From: an uncultured Lachnospiraceae bacterium | Lineage (GTDB): Bacteria > Bacillota > Clostridia > Lachnospirales > Lachnospiraceae | DNA length: 49,581 nucleotides | Direction of reading: 5' to 3' | Assembly: GCA_902766735.1 (NCBI GenBank) | Contig: CACXEU010000040.1 | Span: 1-49,581 of the forward strand | Part shown: piece by piece, positions 33,346 through 43,919 of the stretch | Layout: each line of letters begins with the position of its first letter | How positions within the stretch are numbered: the first letter of the stretch is position 1 | Position numbers and translations under genes: made by a program | The notes under the pieces: generated by a model | Told to the model about the DNA's origin: nothing | Databases searched by the model: none | The model's input: only the letters and a program-made list of their open reading frames with translations

Positions 33346-35223
33346 TTATTTTGACTTCACTTTTGTCCATAAGTTCGCACTGAAAGCCTTGATTTCTTTT
33401 TCCTGATTCTTAAACTCTTCATTTTTCGGATTCGATGTATCCGGTGCACATCCGTTGTTGTCAGCATATTCTTCGTCACGATAATATTCATAAGTCGTCT
33501 TTACCGCACTGTCATAGCCGATATATTCTGTGTTCTGTACTGACACATCTTCCTGAAGGAAGAAGTCCATAAACTGATATGCTAAGTCCGTATTGTCACA
33601 GTACTTTGTCATAACCATGGCATCTGTCCAGACATTGGTTCCCTGATCCGGTACAAAGAAATCCATATTTTCATTTTCTGAAATAATGTATGCACCATCT
33701 CCGGAATAAACGACTGCCATTGCCTTGTTGCCGGAAATCATATTATCAATTACGTCATCACCTACATAAACCGGCTCCATAGAATCCCGCTGGTCAATCA
33801 ACCACTGATATGCAGCATTTAATTCTGACTTTTTATCCGTATTCATGGAATAACCCAGTGCTTTTAAAGCCACCATAAAGGAATCTCGTTCTGAATCATA
33901 CATGTAAATCTGTCCCTTGTACTTTTCATTGTTGAGAATTTCCCAGCCCTGCTGCAGATCCTTCTCATCCACAATATTCTTATCATATAAGATTCCCACT
34001 GTGCCCCAGTAATAAGGTACTCCGTACTTACTTTCCGGATCAAACTCTTTTCCTAAAAGTTCCGGAATGATTGCATCTTTATTTTTTATTTTATTCCAAT
34101 CAATTTCCTGAAGATACTTTTCTTCAATCAGTTTTTCAATCATGTAGTCTGACGGAATAATAATGTCATATTCTGCACCACTTTCCAGTTTCGTATACAT
34201 GGATTCATTGGAATCAAAGGTTTCATAAACCACCTTACAATGATTTTCTTTTTCAAATCGGGTCAGCAATTCCGTATCAATATATTCCCCGGAATTAAAT
34301 ACACGAAGAACCGGTTTTTTGGAAATTGCCGCATACTTATATACCATAACCCCAGCCAGACAAATAATTCCCACGCCTGCGAGAGCTGTTGCCAGGTGTT
34401 TTAGTCTGGACTTTCCGGTGTTTTCCATTTCCACTTCTTTTCCGCGATGCTTCTTAGAAAGGTATGGAATTACATTCACCAGAATGATAATAATGACAAC
34501 CACCAAAATCAATAAGGTTGATAACGCATTAATGGTCGGGTTTGTTCGCTTCGTCATATTGTATACCACGATGGAGATGTTTGATACTCCATTTCCGGTT
34601 ACGAAATAGGATACGACAAAGTCATCCAGGGACATGGTAAATGCCAAAAGCATTCCGGCATAAATTCCCGGTTTTAACATTGGCAGAATGACTTTGGTCA
34701 TGGCCTGACCCGGTGTTGCCCCTAAGTCCATTGCTGCGTTTGCCAGATTGTGATCCATGCTTCGCACCTTTGGATAAACACTGGTAATTACATATGGCGT
34801 ACAAAATGCAATATGCGCCAAAAGCATGGTAATATATCCTCGCTCCATGCGGGCAGAGGTAAATAAAATCATCAGTCCGATAGCTGTTACAATATCCGGA
34901 TTCATAATCGGCATATTGTTTACATTTAAAATCCACTCCTTCAACACTTTTCTGCTTCGGGAAAGACCGATGGATGTAATAGTTCCCAACACCGTGGAAA
35001 TCAGCGTGGAAATAATGGCAATACTGATGGATACATAGACTGCCGACAGAATGTTTTGGTCCGTCAATAATTTCTGATACCAACGCAGTGAAAATCCCGT
35101 GAATTTTGTCAAGGATTTTGATGAGTTGAAAGAGAAAAACATTGTAATGGCAATCGGCAAATATAAAAAGATAAAGCACAAAACAATATAAAGTTTTGGT
35201 CCAATGGAAAGTTTCTTTTTCAC
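33346..35223 (-). CDS. Fused spermidine/putrescine ABC permease and binding protein (PotC-PotD)
   Basis: A 625-residue fusion. Residues 1-262 are a PotC-type permease with six membrane segments and the EAA loop (ANAAMDLGATPGQAMTKVILP, about 161-181). After a basic linker and an extra helix (about 277-298), residues 303-625 form a PotD-type binding protein (FNSGEYIDTELLTRFEKEN, YDIIIPSDYMIEKLI, VPYYWGTVGILYD). The extra helix would put the binding domain outside, tethered to the permease. It starts with GTG sharing a base with the potB stop. The fusion spans one open frame, so it is not two genes with a sequencing error. Confidence 0.95.
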   Translation of the reverse strand: MKKKLSIGPKLYIVLCFIFLYLPIAITMFFSFNSSKSLTKFTGFSLRWYQKLLTDQNILSAVYVSISIAIISTLISTVLGTITSIGLSRSRKVLKEWILNVNNMPIMNPDIVTAIGLMILFTSARMERGYITMLLAHIAFCTPYVITSVYPKVRSMDHNLANAAMDLGATPGQAMTKVILPMLKPGIYAGMLLAFTMSLDDFVVSYFVTGNGVSNISIVVYNMTKRTNPTINALSTLLILVVVIIIILVNVIPYLSKKHRGKEVEMENTGKSRLKHLATALAGVGIICLAGVMVYKYAAISKKPVLRVFNSGEYIDTELLTRFEKENHCKVVYETFDSNESMYTKLESGAEYDIIIPSDYMIEKLIEEKYLQEIDWNKIKNKDAIIPELLGKEFDPESKYGVPYYWGTVGILYDKNIVDEKDLQQGWEILNNEKYKGQIYMYDSERDSFMVALKALGYSMNTDKKSELNAAYQWLIDQRDSMEPVYVGDDVIDNMISGNKAMAVVYSGDGAYIISENENMDFFVPDQGTNVWTDAMVMTKYCDNTDLAYQFMDFFLQEDVSVQNTEYIGYDSAVKTTYEYYRDEEYADNNGCAPDTSNPKNEEFKNQEKEIKAFSANLWTKVKSK

Positions 35224-36053
35224 TATTTCTCACCTCCATTGTCATCATTGTCTATCTTCTTCATGACTCCCATCAGCAATAAAATTGCCACTGCAAGAAT
35301 CACGGAAATCGCACTACCAAAGTTCCAATCTCCTACAGAGATGAACTGGTTTTCAATCAAGTTACCTATGAGAACATACTGATGTCCGCCAAGCAATACC
35401 GGAATAACGAAGCTGGAGATGGACAGCAGGAACACCAATGTCACACCACTAATCACTCCCGGTAAGGATAACTTGAAAATAACTTTCGTGAATGTTTTCA
35501 GTCGGTTTGCTCCCAAATCACCAGCTGCTTCCACCATGGAATGATCCATCTTTGCCAAGGATGTATGAATTGGAATTACCATAAAAGGCAACAAGTCACA
35601 AACAAGACCGATGATAACAGAAAAGTTGGTATACATCATCGTCTGTTCATTAAGGCCCAATGCCTTCAGCAATCCGTTAATGATTCCATTGTCTGACAAC
35701 AGGCTAATCCACGCATAGGTTCGAAGTAATGTATTGATCCACATTGGGATGGTTACAATCAAAATCAGAATACTTTGAGATGTCTCGTCAAACTTTGCAA
35801 TAAAATATGCCAACGGATATGCCAGCATCAGACAAATCGCAGTGGTCACAAAACCGATCTGCAATGACTTCCAAAATACACTTAAGTATATCGGATCTGA
35901 AATTTTCTTAAAATTATCTAATGAAAAATGTATTGTTAAAAGCGAATTTCCTTCCGTAGTTATGGAGTAAAGAATAATCATAATCAGCGGAAGTACAATC
36001 AATAAAAACGACCATACTACATAAGGCTTCGCCAATCCTTTAAAATGTCTCAT
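35223..36053 (-). CDS. potB: Spermidine/putrescine ABC transporter permease PotB
   Basis: A 276-residue inner-membrane permease with six helices. The EAA loop is AAGDLGANRLKTFTKVIFKLSLPG. It pairs with the PotC half of the fusion protein to form the channel. It lies nine bases after potA and overlaps the fusion gene by one base, so the three are one operon. The start has AGGAGA. Confidence 0.94.
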   Translation of the reverse strand: MRHFKGLAKPYVVWSFLLIVLPLIMIILYSITTEGNSLLTIHFSLDNFKKISDPIYLSVFWKSLQIGFVTTAICLMLAYPLAYFIAKFDETSQSILILIVTIPMWINTLLRTYAWISLLSDNGIINGLLKALGLNEQTMMYTNFSVIIGLVCDLLPFMVIPIHTSLAKMDHSMVEAAGDLGANRLKTFTKVIFKLSLPGVISGVTLVFLLSISSFVIPVLLGGHQYVLIGNLIENQFISVGDWNFGSAISVILAVAILLLMGVMKKIDNDDNGGEK

Positions 36054-36062
36054 TTCCGTCTC

Positions 36063-37112
36063 CTAACTATTAATAGAATTTGCGTGCATTACCTGAATAT
36101 CAAACGGGTCAATGGTTAATCCCACTTCTTTTCCCACCTCAATATTTTCCGTAGTGTGCACCTTATAGTTTCGATACTTTGTTTTTACCAGATATTCGTA
36201 ATGAACCCCCATAAACACCTTAGAAGTAATCGGTCCAGAAACTTTGCCCTCCTGAGGAGATACGATACGCATATCTTCCGGACGCAGTACCACATCGATT
36301 TCTTCGTTTTCCTTAAAGCCCTTATCAACACATTCCCACTGTGCATCATCAAACTGTACCAGACAGTCCTTTAACATATTTCCGGAAATAATATTGGATT
36401 CTCCAATAAAGTTTGCCACAAAGCGGTTCTGTGGTTCATTGTAAATATCCATCGGCGTACCAATCTGCTGAATGATTCCCTCATTGATAACAACAATGGT
36501 ATCTGACATGGACAATGCTTCCTCTTGATCGTGGGTTACGAAAATAAATGTGATTCCAACTTCCTTCTGAATCTTCTTTAATTCCACCTGCATTTCTTTT
36601 CGAAGTTTCGCATCCAGGGCGCTGAGCGGTTCATCTAACAAAAGTACCTTTGGTTCATTGACCAGGGCACGGGCGATTGCCACACGCTGCTGCTGTCCAC
36701 CGGATAAAGAAGTGACATCACGCTTTTCATAACCACTGAGTCCTACCAGTTTCAGCATTTCCTTCACTTTTTTTGCAATCTCTGCTTTATCCATTTTTTT
36801 CAGGTTTAATCCGAATGCAACGTTATCGTACACATTTAAAAATGGAAACAGTGCGTACTTCTGAAATACTGTATTGACTTCTCTTTTATATGGCGGAAGC
36901 TTCGCAATATCTTTTCCCTCAAAAATCACCTGGCCACCATCCGGATCCTCAAATCCACTAATAATTCTAAGAATCGTCGTTTTTCCACATCCACTTGGCC
37001 CCAATAACGTCAAAAATTCCTTTTCATGAATATTCAAATCAATTCCTTTTAACACCTGCTGGTCATCAAAGGTTTTTGTAATGTTTTTTAATTCAATAAT
37101 TGTATTGCTCAT
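36063..37112 (-). CDS. potA: Spermidine/putrescine ABC transporter ATPase PotA
   Basis: A 349-residue ATPase with a C-terminal TOBE-type regulatory domain. Walker A is GPSGCGKT (38-45), the signature LSGGQ (136-140) and Walker B LLLDEP (157-162), with the H-loop VTHDQEEA. After about residue 240 the TOBE region begins ([10 protein letters not shown] ... [10 protein letters not shown]). It drives import by PotB and the PotC-PotD fusion. It is first of the transporter genes, 25 bp after the regulator. Confidence 0.95.
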   Translation of the reverse strand: MSNTIIELKNITKTFDDQQVLKGIDLNIHEKEFLTLLGPSGCGKTTILRIISGFEDPDGGQVIFEGKDIAKLPPYKREVNTVFQKYALFPFLNVYDNVAFGLNLKKMDKAEIAKKVKEMLKLVGLSGYEKRDVTSLSGGQQQRVAIARALVNEPKVLLLDEPLSALDAKLRKEMQVELKKIQKEVGITFIFVTHDQEEALSMSDTIVVINEGIIQQIGTPMDIYNEPQNRFVANFIGESNIISGNMLKDCLVQFDDAQWECVDKGFKENEEIDVVLRPEDMRIVSPQEGKVSGPITSKVFMGVHYEYLVKTKYRNYKVHTTENIEVGKEVGLTIDPFDIQVMHANSINS

Positions 37113-37137
37113 CTTCTCTTCCTTTTCTTCAATTTTA

Positions 37138-37671
37138 TTAAAATGCCGGCGGACTGCTAATCCAAAGAATCTGCGCTCCCCGTTCGCTTTTTAGTGAATA
37201 ACTGTTATTTGCGGGATAATAAAAAGCCTCTCCCCTTTTAACCTTGAACTGCTTTTCACCAATGGTCAATTTTACATTTCCCTTCAGCACATATCCAAAC
37301 ACTTCTCCTTCAAATGGCGGATGCTCGTAGCTGCTTCCTCCCGGTTGTAATTCCAACAGAATTGGTTCCATTTCATTCTTCTGAGCATTGGGAACAATCC
37401 ACGTAATCCGATGTTTTAATTCCTCATCGATTTTTTCAAAGAAATCTTCCTTCTTAAAAACAACCTGACGATCTTCATCATCACTGAAGAAATGCTTCAG
37501 ATCCGTTCCCAGACATTGGAGAATGTCCACCAACGTGGCAATGGACGGCGATGTATGATTTCGCTCCACCTGAGAGATAAATCCCTTTGTGAGCTCCGCC
37601 CTGTCCGCCAGTTCCTCCTGAGTCAGATTCTTCTGAATTCGCAGTTCCTTAATTTTATTTCCTATATCCAT
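37138..37671 (-). CDS. XRE-family regulator with cupin domain
   Basis: A 177-residue regulator. The N-terminal XRE helix-turn-helix is [20 protein letters not shown] and [16 protein letters not shown], and a C-terminal cupin follows ([19 protein letters not shown] ... [16 protein letters not shown]). This is the PuuR-type arrangement that senses polyamines or related metabolites. The ATG at 37669-37671 has GAGGG before it; seven upstream codons lack a site. It is first in the pot operon and probably controls polyamine uptake. Confidence 0.93.
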   Translation of the reverse strand: MDIGNKIKELRIQKNLTQEELADRAELTKGFISQVERNHTSPSIATLVDILQCLGTDLKHFFSDDEDRQVVFKKEDFFEKIDEELKHRITWIVPNAQKNEMEPILLELQPGGSSYEHPPFEGEVFGYVLKGNVKLTIGEKQFKVKRGEAFYYPANNSYSLKSERGAQILWISSPPAF

Positions 37672-37784
37672 AGTTCCCTCTTTAGTTTTCATATATTAAA
37701 CAAAAAGTTTAGAAATACTGATTAATCATATAGTGTTTTATTGGGGATGTCAATAAGATTTTTACTCTTCTAAAAAAATAAAAA

Positions 37785-37824
37785 ACCGAAGACAAAGTTC
37801 ATAAACAAAACTTCAATCTTCGGT
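37785..37824 (-). terminator. Terminator of the BspA-like gene
   Basis: Eight-base arms ACCGAAGA and TCTTCGGT with a further inner AAGTT/AACTT pairing, and a long T-run on the minus strand. Confidence 0.8.
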
Positions 37825-37863
37825 ATATTTTGATAATAACATTCTATATTTTTTCAACTGTTT

Positions 37864-40581
37864 TTATTTCGAAGCAACCACCTCTTTATTCCAAAGGTAG
37901 TCCACATATTCATACTGCGGATTCACTGCGGTCAAAATCTTTAAATACAAATAATTATGACCACTTCTGGTGCTCATCATCTGATTCTTAAAAAGATATT
38001 GACTGATTTCATAAATGGAATAATCCTTTACCGCACTATATACAACCGTACCATCTGATAATCTCGCATAAATTCGCACTTTATAGATGGCCTCAAACTC
38101 TTTCCGCGTTCCTTCATTTGCAAAAAGCATTGTCACCGAAAAATAATCTCGTTCCGGATTCATTGTCTCCATCCGGATGAACGAATCCTTTGGAACAATA
38201 TAGTCTTTAATAAATTCGTTGTCCGAACCAATCTCCATATCACAGTCTGTGATTCCGGTTGGTTTTCCTTCTACCTCTGCCAGTGCATAGACGATTCCTC
38301 TTCCAACAACCTCTTTTCCATCAATTGTTTTCGGAACCGAACCAATTGTTCGTACACCGCCTAAGGTAGAACTAATCTGGTACCCTTCCACACAAACCTC
38401 TTTATTGTCTTCCTCTCCTGAATCTTCCTGCGGATTAATAAGTACATAATCAATATTATTATCAAGTGCATATGTTTCTGCATAGGAATCACTATAAACA
38501 GCCATCACTAACTGATCATCACTGGAAAAAACACCTTTTCCAATCTGAGTCAGGGAGTCTGGCATTACAATTTTTTTCAGAGACCGACAATTTCTAAACG
38601 CATAGCTTCCTATACTTGTCACTGTATTCGGTATAGTCATTGTCGTTATGTTTTTTTGATTGGCAAAAGCATAATTTCCGATGTGGCGAATTCCCTCCTG
38701 TAAAACTATTTTTCCAATGGAATTTCTGCTCCTGTACCACGGCGTGTTTTGACAGGTTATAATTGTATAGTCAGCCATCACTCCCGTTCCTTTCGTCAGC
38801 ACCAATTCTTCCAAATCTTCAACATTAAAAACACTTGCATCCACCGAGCATGGCATGGTTAATTTAAGTAAAAACACGCAGTTTTCAAAGGCATTACTTC
38901 CAATTCTAGTTACGCTATTCGGAATTTCTACCTCTGTTAACGCTGTACAATTATAAAATGTTTCTTCTTCAATTTTTGTCACGCTCTCTGGGATTATGAT
39001 TTTTTCCATACTACTACATCCTGAGAACGCTCCGCTCCCGATACTTGTCAGACTTTCCGGAAGGTTTATTTCAAGAAGCTCTTCACAATTTGCAAAAGCA
39101 TAGCTTTCTATTCTTTCCAATTCTTGTGGCAATGAAATCTTTTTTAAACTACTGCAACCATTAAAAGTGGAACCACATATGCTTGTCACTCCACTTGGGA
39201 TATCCAATTCTTTTAATGAACTGCAGCCACGAAACAGATTTTCCTCAATACTTGTGATCCCTTCCGGGAGAACAAGATTTTCTAACATTGCACACCCGCT
39301 AAACGCAGATGGACCAATGTTAGACACTCCGGCCGGTATCGCCAATTCTTCCAGACTACTACAACCACGAAACAGATTCTCTTCAATCCTTGTAAGACCT
39401 TTCGGAAGGACAAGTTCCTCTAACATTACACACCCACTGAAAGCAGATGAGCCAATATCGGACACCCCTTCCGGAATTACTAGTTCTTCCAAACTACTAC
39501 ACCCCTCAAAAGCAGATGAACCAATCGCAGTTATACCTTCCGGAAGCTCGATTTTTTCCAAACTTTGACAGCGTCTGAACGTTTCATCTTCAAGCCTTGT
39601 CACTCCCTCCGGAATTGTTACATCTTGCAAACAAAAGCACTCCTCAAAAGCAGACGCTCCAATACTGGTCACACTGCTCGGAATTGATATTTGAGTCATA
39701 CACTCCATGTCTTGAAAAGCGTTACAACTTATATTTTCTATTCCATCTTCCAATACGACTTCTTCCAGGGTCTGATCATTTTTTCTCCACGGTGTATTGC
39801 CATAATATTGATACATCTGTCCACTTCCCTTTGTTAAAGTGACTTTCCTTAACTTTGGTGCCGAAATGCCACTGGCATCCAGTGAACACGATAATTTTAT
39901 TTCTTCCAATGCCTCACATCTACCAAACACATTCGTTCCAATATTTGCCACGCTTTCCGGAATCTCAATTTTTGATAAACTTGAACATCCATAGAATGCC
40001 TTATCGCCTAATGTCCGCACGCCTTCCGGAAGATTGATTTCAGATAAACTTTTGCATGCATAGAAAACCTCCTCGCCTATCATCTGCACACTTCCGCCAA
40101 AGGTAACTTTTGACAACTTGCCACATTCGGAAAATGCAGCTCTCGAGATTTGATATATGTTCCTCGGAAATACCACCTCTTCCAGATTCACAAAAGTGTT
40201 TGATTTATGTAAACATACTTCCCACGGTCCATCGTATTGAGGAAATATAATATACATTTTCTTTGTGTCTTGAGCAATCTCCTCCGGAATTCGATCTAAA
40301 GAAAAATCGCGTTGCGGAAAAACATATAGAATTCCATCATCATAAAAATGATATCTTCCATTGGTTGGAAGTTCTCCAGTCTTCACTAACGTCCCTGTGG
40401 GCATCGGATAATCTGCAATCTGAACCACTAATAGATTTGCTTGGTTTAAATCCTCGAGAAGAACACTTCCTCCCGGCGCAGCCCCTGCACTGACCTTGTT
40501 TTCTACCATCAGAGACCTGCATAACATCATCACAATGCACACAATAGATGTCCCTAAAATTTTTAACATTGTTTTTTTCAC
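37864..40581 (-). CDS. Large BspA-like leucine-rich-repeat surface protein
   Basis: A 905-residue exported protein made mostly of LRR_5 (BspA/TpLRR) repeats from about 130 to 710. The repeat core is of the form LPEGITxIExxxFxGCSSL. Two adjacent pairs (LVLPKGLTRIEENLFRGCSS and LVLPEGITSIEENLFRGCSS, with GVSDIGSSAFSGC and GVSNIGPSAFSGC) are nearly identical, a sign of recent internal duplication. The signal sequence is about 1-35 from a GTG start (preceded by AAAGGAG); upstream in-frame codons have no site. The last ~200 residues are a different, strand-rich domain. There is no sortase motif. Probable surface adhesin; ligand unknown. Confidence 0.9.
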   Translation of the reverse strand: MKKTMLKILGTSIVCIVMMLCRSLMVENKVSAGAAPGGSVLLEDLNQANLLVVQIADYPMPTGTLVKTGELPTNGRYHFYDDGILYVFPQRDFSLDRIPEEIAQDTKKMYIIFPQYDGPWEVCLHKSNTFVNLEEVVFPRNIYQISRAAFSECGKLSKVTFGGSVQMIGEEVFYACKSLSEINLPEGVRTLGDKAFYGCSSLSKIEIPESVANIGTNVFGRCEALEEIKLSCSLDASGISAPKLRKVTLTKGSGQMYQYYGNTPWRKNDQTLEEVVLEDGIENISCNAFQDMECMTQISIPSSVTSIGASAFEECFCLQDVTIPEGVTRLEDETFRRCQSLEKIELPEGITAIGSSAFEGCSSLEELVIPEGVSDIGSSAFSGCVMLEELVLPKGLTRIEENLFRGCSSLEELAIPAGVSNIGPSAFSGCAMLENLVLPEGITSIEENLFRGCSSLKELDIPSGVTSICGSTFNGCSSLKKISLPQELERIESYAFANCEELLEINLPESLTSIGSGAFSGCSSMEKIIIPESVTKIEEETFYNCTALTEVEIPNSVTRIGSNAFENCVFLLKLTMPCSVDASVFNVEDLEELVLTKGTGVMADYTIITCQNTPWYRSRNSIGKIVLQEGIRHIGNYAFANQKNITTMTIPNTVTSIGSYAFRNCRSLKKIVMPDSLTQIGKGVFSSDDQLVMAVYSDSYAETYALDNNIDYVLINPQEDSGEEDNKEVCVEGYQISSTLGGVRTIGSVPKTIDGKEVVGRGIVYALAEVEGKPTGITDCDMEIGSDNEFIKDYIVPKDSFIRMETMNPERDYFSVTMLFANEGTRKEFEAIYKVRIYARLSDGTVVYSAVKDYSIYEISQYLFKNQMMSTRSGHNYLYLKILTAVNPQYEYVDYLWNKEVVASK

Positions 40582-40609
40582 AATAATCTCCTTTCCCTTT
40601 TCACAAATA

Positions 40610-40636
40610 AATAGGAGTGCCTTCAGCACCCCTATT
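40610..40636 (-). terminator. Terminator of the acyl-CoA synthetase gene
   Basis: Eleven-base arms (AATAGGAGTGC and GCACCCCTATT, one mismatch) with a weak T-run on the minus strand. Confidence 0.6.
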
Positions 40637-40641
40637 ACTTC

Positions 40642-42276
40642 TTACGCTTTATTCTGTGCGTCAACCAAGTTCACGCTATTGTACATTTCACGAAGCTTTG
40701 GCTTCTCAATTTTACCGGTAGCATTTCTCGGAACCTGGGTAAAGATAATCTTTTTCGGTCTCTTGTATCTTGGAAGTTCCTTGCAGAATGTATTGATTTC
40801 TTCCTCAGTACACTCCGTATCCGGTTTCAGTTCAATAATTGCTGCAGCAATTTCCCCAAGGCGTTCGTCTGCTAATCCGATAACAGCTACATCCTTAATT
40901 TTCGGATGTTTGCTTAAGAAGTTTTCAATCTGAACCGGATAAAGATTTTCTCCTCCGGTAATAATCACATCTTTCTTACGGTCTACCAGATAAATAAATC
41001 CATCTTCATCCTTCTCTGCCATATCTCCTGTGTAAAGCCATCCGCACTTAATAGTTTCAGCAGTCGCCTTCTCATCATTGTAATAACAGGTCATCACTCC
41101 CGGCCCCTTTACAATCAATTCTCCAACTTCTCCCTGTGGCACCTCCGCGCCATCCGGCGAAACAATCTTCGCTTCCCATCCATAACCCGGAATTCCAATT
41201 GCTCCAACCTTATGAATATTTTCCACACCAAGATGAACGCAACCAGGTCCAATGGATTCGGACAGTCCATAGTTTGTATCATACTGATGTTTCGGGAAGT
41301 ATTCCTTCCAACGTTTAATCAGACTCTGCGGAACCGGCTGAGCACCAATGTGCATCAGTCTCCACTGATCTAATTTATAATCAGATAATTTCAATTCTCC
41401 GCGATCCAGAGCCAGTAATAAATCCTGCGCCCAAGGAACTAAAAGCCATACAATGGTACAACCTTCATTGGATACAGTTTCCAAAATGGTCTTTGGAGTT
41501 ACTCCTTTTAATAATACAGCTTTTCCACCGGTTAAAAGGCTTCCAAACCAATGCATTTTCGCACCAGTATGGTAAAGTGGTGGAATGCAAAGGAACACAT
41601 CATCCTTGCTTTGTCCATGATGATTCTGTTCTACCTTTGCAGCATGCATCAGACTCTCGTGATTGTGCAGAATTGCTTTCGGGAATCCTGTGGTTCCGGA
41701 TGAAAAATAAATTGCCGCATCATCTTCATCGGTCAGTGTAATTTCCGGTGACAGGGATGAACAGTTTGCTGCTAACTTATCGTAATCCTCTGCGAAAGTA
41801 GGACAATCTCCACCCACATAGAACAAAATTCTCTTTTCATCAATTTCATCCACAATTTCTTCAACACGACCTACAAATTCCGGTCCAAAAATCAACACAT
41901 CTACCTCGGCCAAGTCCAAACAGTACTTGATTTCCTCTGAATCAAAGCGGAAGTTCATCGGCACAGCCAATGCTCCGGTTTTCAAAATTCCGAAGTAAAT
42001 CGGAAGCCACTCCAGACAGTTCATCATTAAGATAGCAACCTTGTCTCCCTTCTGGATTCCACGGCTTAATAAAAGATTTGCAACACGGTTTGCTTTTTCA
42101 TTAAAAACATGCCATGTGATTTCTCGTCTGTAATGATGGCGAGTATCTGGTTCAATCAGCTCATAATCTCTCCAGGTCACTCTTCTCTTTTCCTGAATTT
42201 CAGGATTTATTTCTACCAGGCATACATCATTGGCATATTCTCTGGCATTTCTTTCCAATATTTCTGTAATTGGCAT
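40642..42276 (-). CDS. AMP-forming acyl-CoA synthetase
   Basis: A 544-residue ANL-superfamily enzyme that activates a carboxylic acid with ATP and CoA. Motifs are AIYFSSGTTGFPKA, NYGLSESIG, GWLYTGDMA, DRKKDVIITGGENLYP and the C-terminal ATGKIEKPK with the adenylation lysine. The acid is not clear from sequence; medium/long-chain or aryl acids are possible. Within 5 kb on the same strand are iorAB genes, whose products include arylacetyl-CoA, so an aryl or branched acid is a reasonable guess. Confidence 0.9.
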   Translation of the reverse strand: MPITEILERNAREYANDVCLVEINPEIQEKRRVTWRDYELIEPDTRHHYRREITWHVFNEKANRVANLLLSRGIQKGDKVAILMMNCLEWLPIYFGILKTGALAVPMNFRFDSEEIKYCLDLAEVDVLIFGPEFVGRVEEIVDEIDEKRILFYVGGDCPTFAEDYDKLAANCSSLSPEITLTDEDDAAIYFSSGTTGFPKAILHNHESLMHAAKVEQNHHGQSKDDVFLCIPPLYHTGAKMHWFGSLLTGGKAVLLKGVTPKTILETVSNEGCTIVWLLVPWAQDLLLALDRGELKLSDYKLDQWRLMHIGAQPVPQSLIKRWKEYFPKHQYDTNYGLSESIGPGCVHLGVENIHKVGAIGIPGYGWEAKIVSPDGAEVPQGEVGELIVKGPGVMTCYYNDEKATAETIKCGWLYTGDMAEKDEDGFIYLVDRKKDVIITGGENLYPVQIENFLSKHPKIKDVAVIGLADERLGEIAAAIIELKPDTECTEEEINTFCKELPRYKRPKKIIFTQVPRNATGKIEKPKLREMYNSVNLVDAQNKA

Positions 42277-42400
42277 TTGTATTTTCTCCTTTTTACTAAG
42301 TTTCCGTACCTTTTCATTACTTTAAAGTCCTAAACTATATTATAGGAAAAATCGCTCTCCCCGTCAAGAATGTCAGCCAAACGGAATCCAACCAAACAAT

Positions 42401-43012
42401 CTATTGTTCTGAGTTATTTTTCTCAACAACTGCTTCTGCCTTTCGGTCATTTTCCACACACCAGATAATTGCTACAATTACCGATACGTTCAAAAGTATT
42501 TGAATCAAAAATTGTACATAACCAATGCAATACCCCAAATGAAGACCCACAATTTGAACAAATTCCATAAGGCTAAGAATTCCCGGAATCACACAACAAA
42601 TAGATGTCACAATCATAGTCACCAACATATTGGTTACTTTACCTACATACAGCAGAAGAAAAATCACAAAAAGTAACGTACAAGTAAATGATACTAACAC
42701 TTTTAGATACGATTGCATATTCATACTTATATGTTCACTAGCTAAACGAATGCTCGTGAGAAAGATACCTGTTACAGTTCCGGCTACCTTGCAGTATAGC
42801 GCATAAATACTTTTCATTCCGTATATTCCCGCTACAAGAAGAAGCGCAATCGCTAATGATATCATTATTCCAATTCCCCAGGACACTAAATCCATTGGTT
42901 CTATATTATTTGCTCTAGACAATACCTTTCGATTGTAGTTAATTGATTCCACTAGTCCCAAAAGGATAATAGCTGCGCCAACTATATGTATAACAATTGA
43001 TTTTTTACTCAT
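42401..43012 (-). CDS. Multi-pass membrane protein, unknown function
   Basis: A 203-residue protein with about five predicted helices: IHIVGAAIILLGLVE, IGIMISLAIALLLVAGIYG, VLVSFTCTLLFVIFLLLY, MLVTMIVTSICCVIPGIL and ILLNVSVIVAIIWCV. I do not recognise it. The ATG follows GGAAGGAG; 17 upstream in-frame codons have no site. It lies 50-odd bp from the amidohydrolase gene on the same strand and may be in its transcript. Confidence 0.75.
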   Translation of the reverse strand: MSKKSIVIHIVGAAIILLGLVESINYNRKVLSRANNIEPMDLVSWGIGIMISLAIALLLVAGIYGMKSIYALYCKVAGTVTGIFLTSIRLASEHISMNMQSYLKVLVSFTCTLLFVIFLLLYVGKVTNMLVTMIVTSICCVIPGILSLMEFVQIVGLHLGYCIGYVQFLIQILLNVSVIVAIIWCVENDRKAEAVVEKNNSEQ

Positions 43013-43065
43013 TTTCGTTCTCTCCTTCCAAATGATAATTTTTATCAGCAGAAACCACTCCAATT

Positions 43066-43899
43066 CTAAAACCCAAACAGTTTCTTCGCATTTTCTCCCA
43101 ACACCAGTTCCAGTTCTTCTTCCGTCAATCCGGAGTTCCTCAAATCCGCCAGTGCTTCCTGCTGGTCATACCATGGACTGTCTGTTCCAAATAACACCCG
43201 CTTTACTCCATGGCAACGAATCATACGCACCAGCTGTTCTTTTTCAATATGGATTGGAATGTCCTTGCGACCGCAAACTGCCGTATCAAAGTATACCGGT
43301 AAATCAATCAGTTTTTCTTCTACTTCATCCCATTTCCGCCAGCCACCCATATGGGCTAACACCAGTTTTTCCGGTTGAATGTGTTTCCAGACTTCAAGCA
43401 CCTTATTCGGCGTGCAATGCACTGTCCCCGGAAGTCCCACATCCTCTCCTGCATGGGTGATAATGACCAGGTCCTTATTTGCCGCATAATCCATAATCCG
43501 GAGGTACCGCTCATCATCAAAATCTACATTCTGATAGTCCGGATGAAGCTTGATTCCTTTAAAATCCATTGCCACAATTTCATCCAGAATCTCCTTGTAA
43601 TTCGTGCAATCCGGATGAATTGCCCCCAGACTAAACAGATGATGTTTCTCTGTGTCTTTGTTTAGTTCTACCGAAAGTCGATTGATTTTCTCCGGCTGTC
43701 GCACATTGGTTGCCACCGGGCACACTAAGGTAATGTCAATCCCCGCCTCTATGGATGCTTTGGATAAGTCATCGACGGTTCCTGTCCGGGCAGCCTTCAC
43801 TACGAAGCCCTGGGAATTAAAAATCTCCTGTTCCATCTTTCGCAGTGCATTGTAAGCAATGTGATCCGGGAACGTATGTGCATGGGTATCTATAATCAT
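43066..43899 (-). CDS. Amidohydrolase-family metal hydrolase
   Basis: A 277-residue amidohydrolase-2 type protein (PF04909). The metal-binding start is MIIDTHAHTFPDH. Then come GIKLHPDYQ, VIITHAGEDVG, LVLAHMGGWRKW and VLFGTDSPWYDQ, the usual His and Asp ligand positions of a TIM-barrel hydrolase or decarboxylase. The substrate is not clear. It sits after the iorB terminator, so it is a separate unit from iorAB. Confidence 0.88.
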   Translation of the reverse strand: MIIDTHAHTFPDHIAYNALRKMEQEIFNSQGFVVKAARTGTVDDLSKASIEAGIDITLVCPVATNVRQPEKINRLSVELNKDTEKHHLFSLGAIHPDCTNYKEILDEIVAMDFKGIKLHPDYQNVDFDDERYLRIMDYAANKDLVIITHAGEDVGLPGTVHCTPNKVLEVWKHIQPEKLVLAHMGGWRKWDEVEEKLIDLPVYFDTAVCGRKDIPIHIEKEQLVRMIRCHGVKRVLFGTDSPWYDQQEALADLRNSGLTEEELELVLGENAKKLFGF

Positions 43900-43919
43900 T
43901 TTTCAGTCCTTTCTTTGAA

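Noticed and set aside
34622..35248. 208-residue ORF over the potC part
   Set aside because: It lies in another frame of the PotC-PotD fusion, whose membrane segments and EAA loop identify the real frame.
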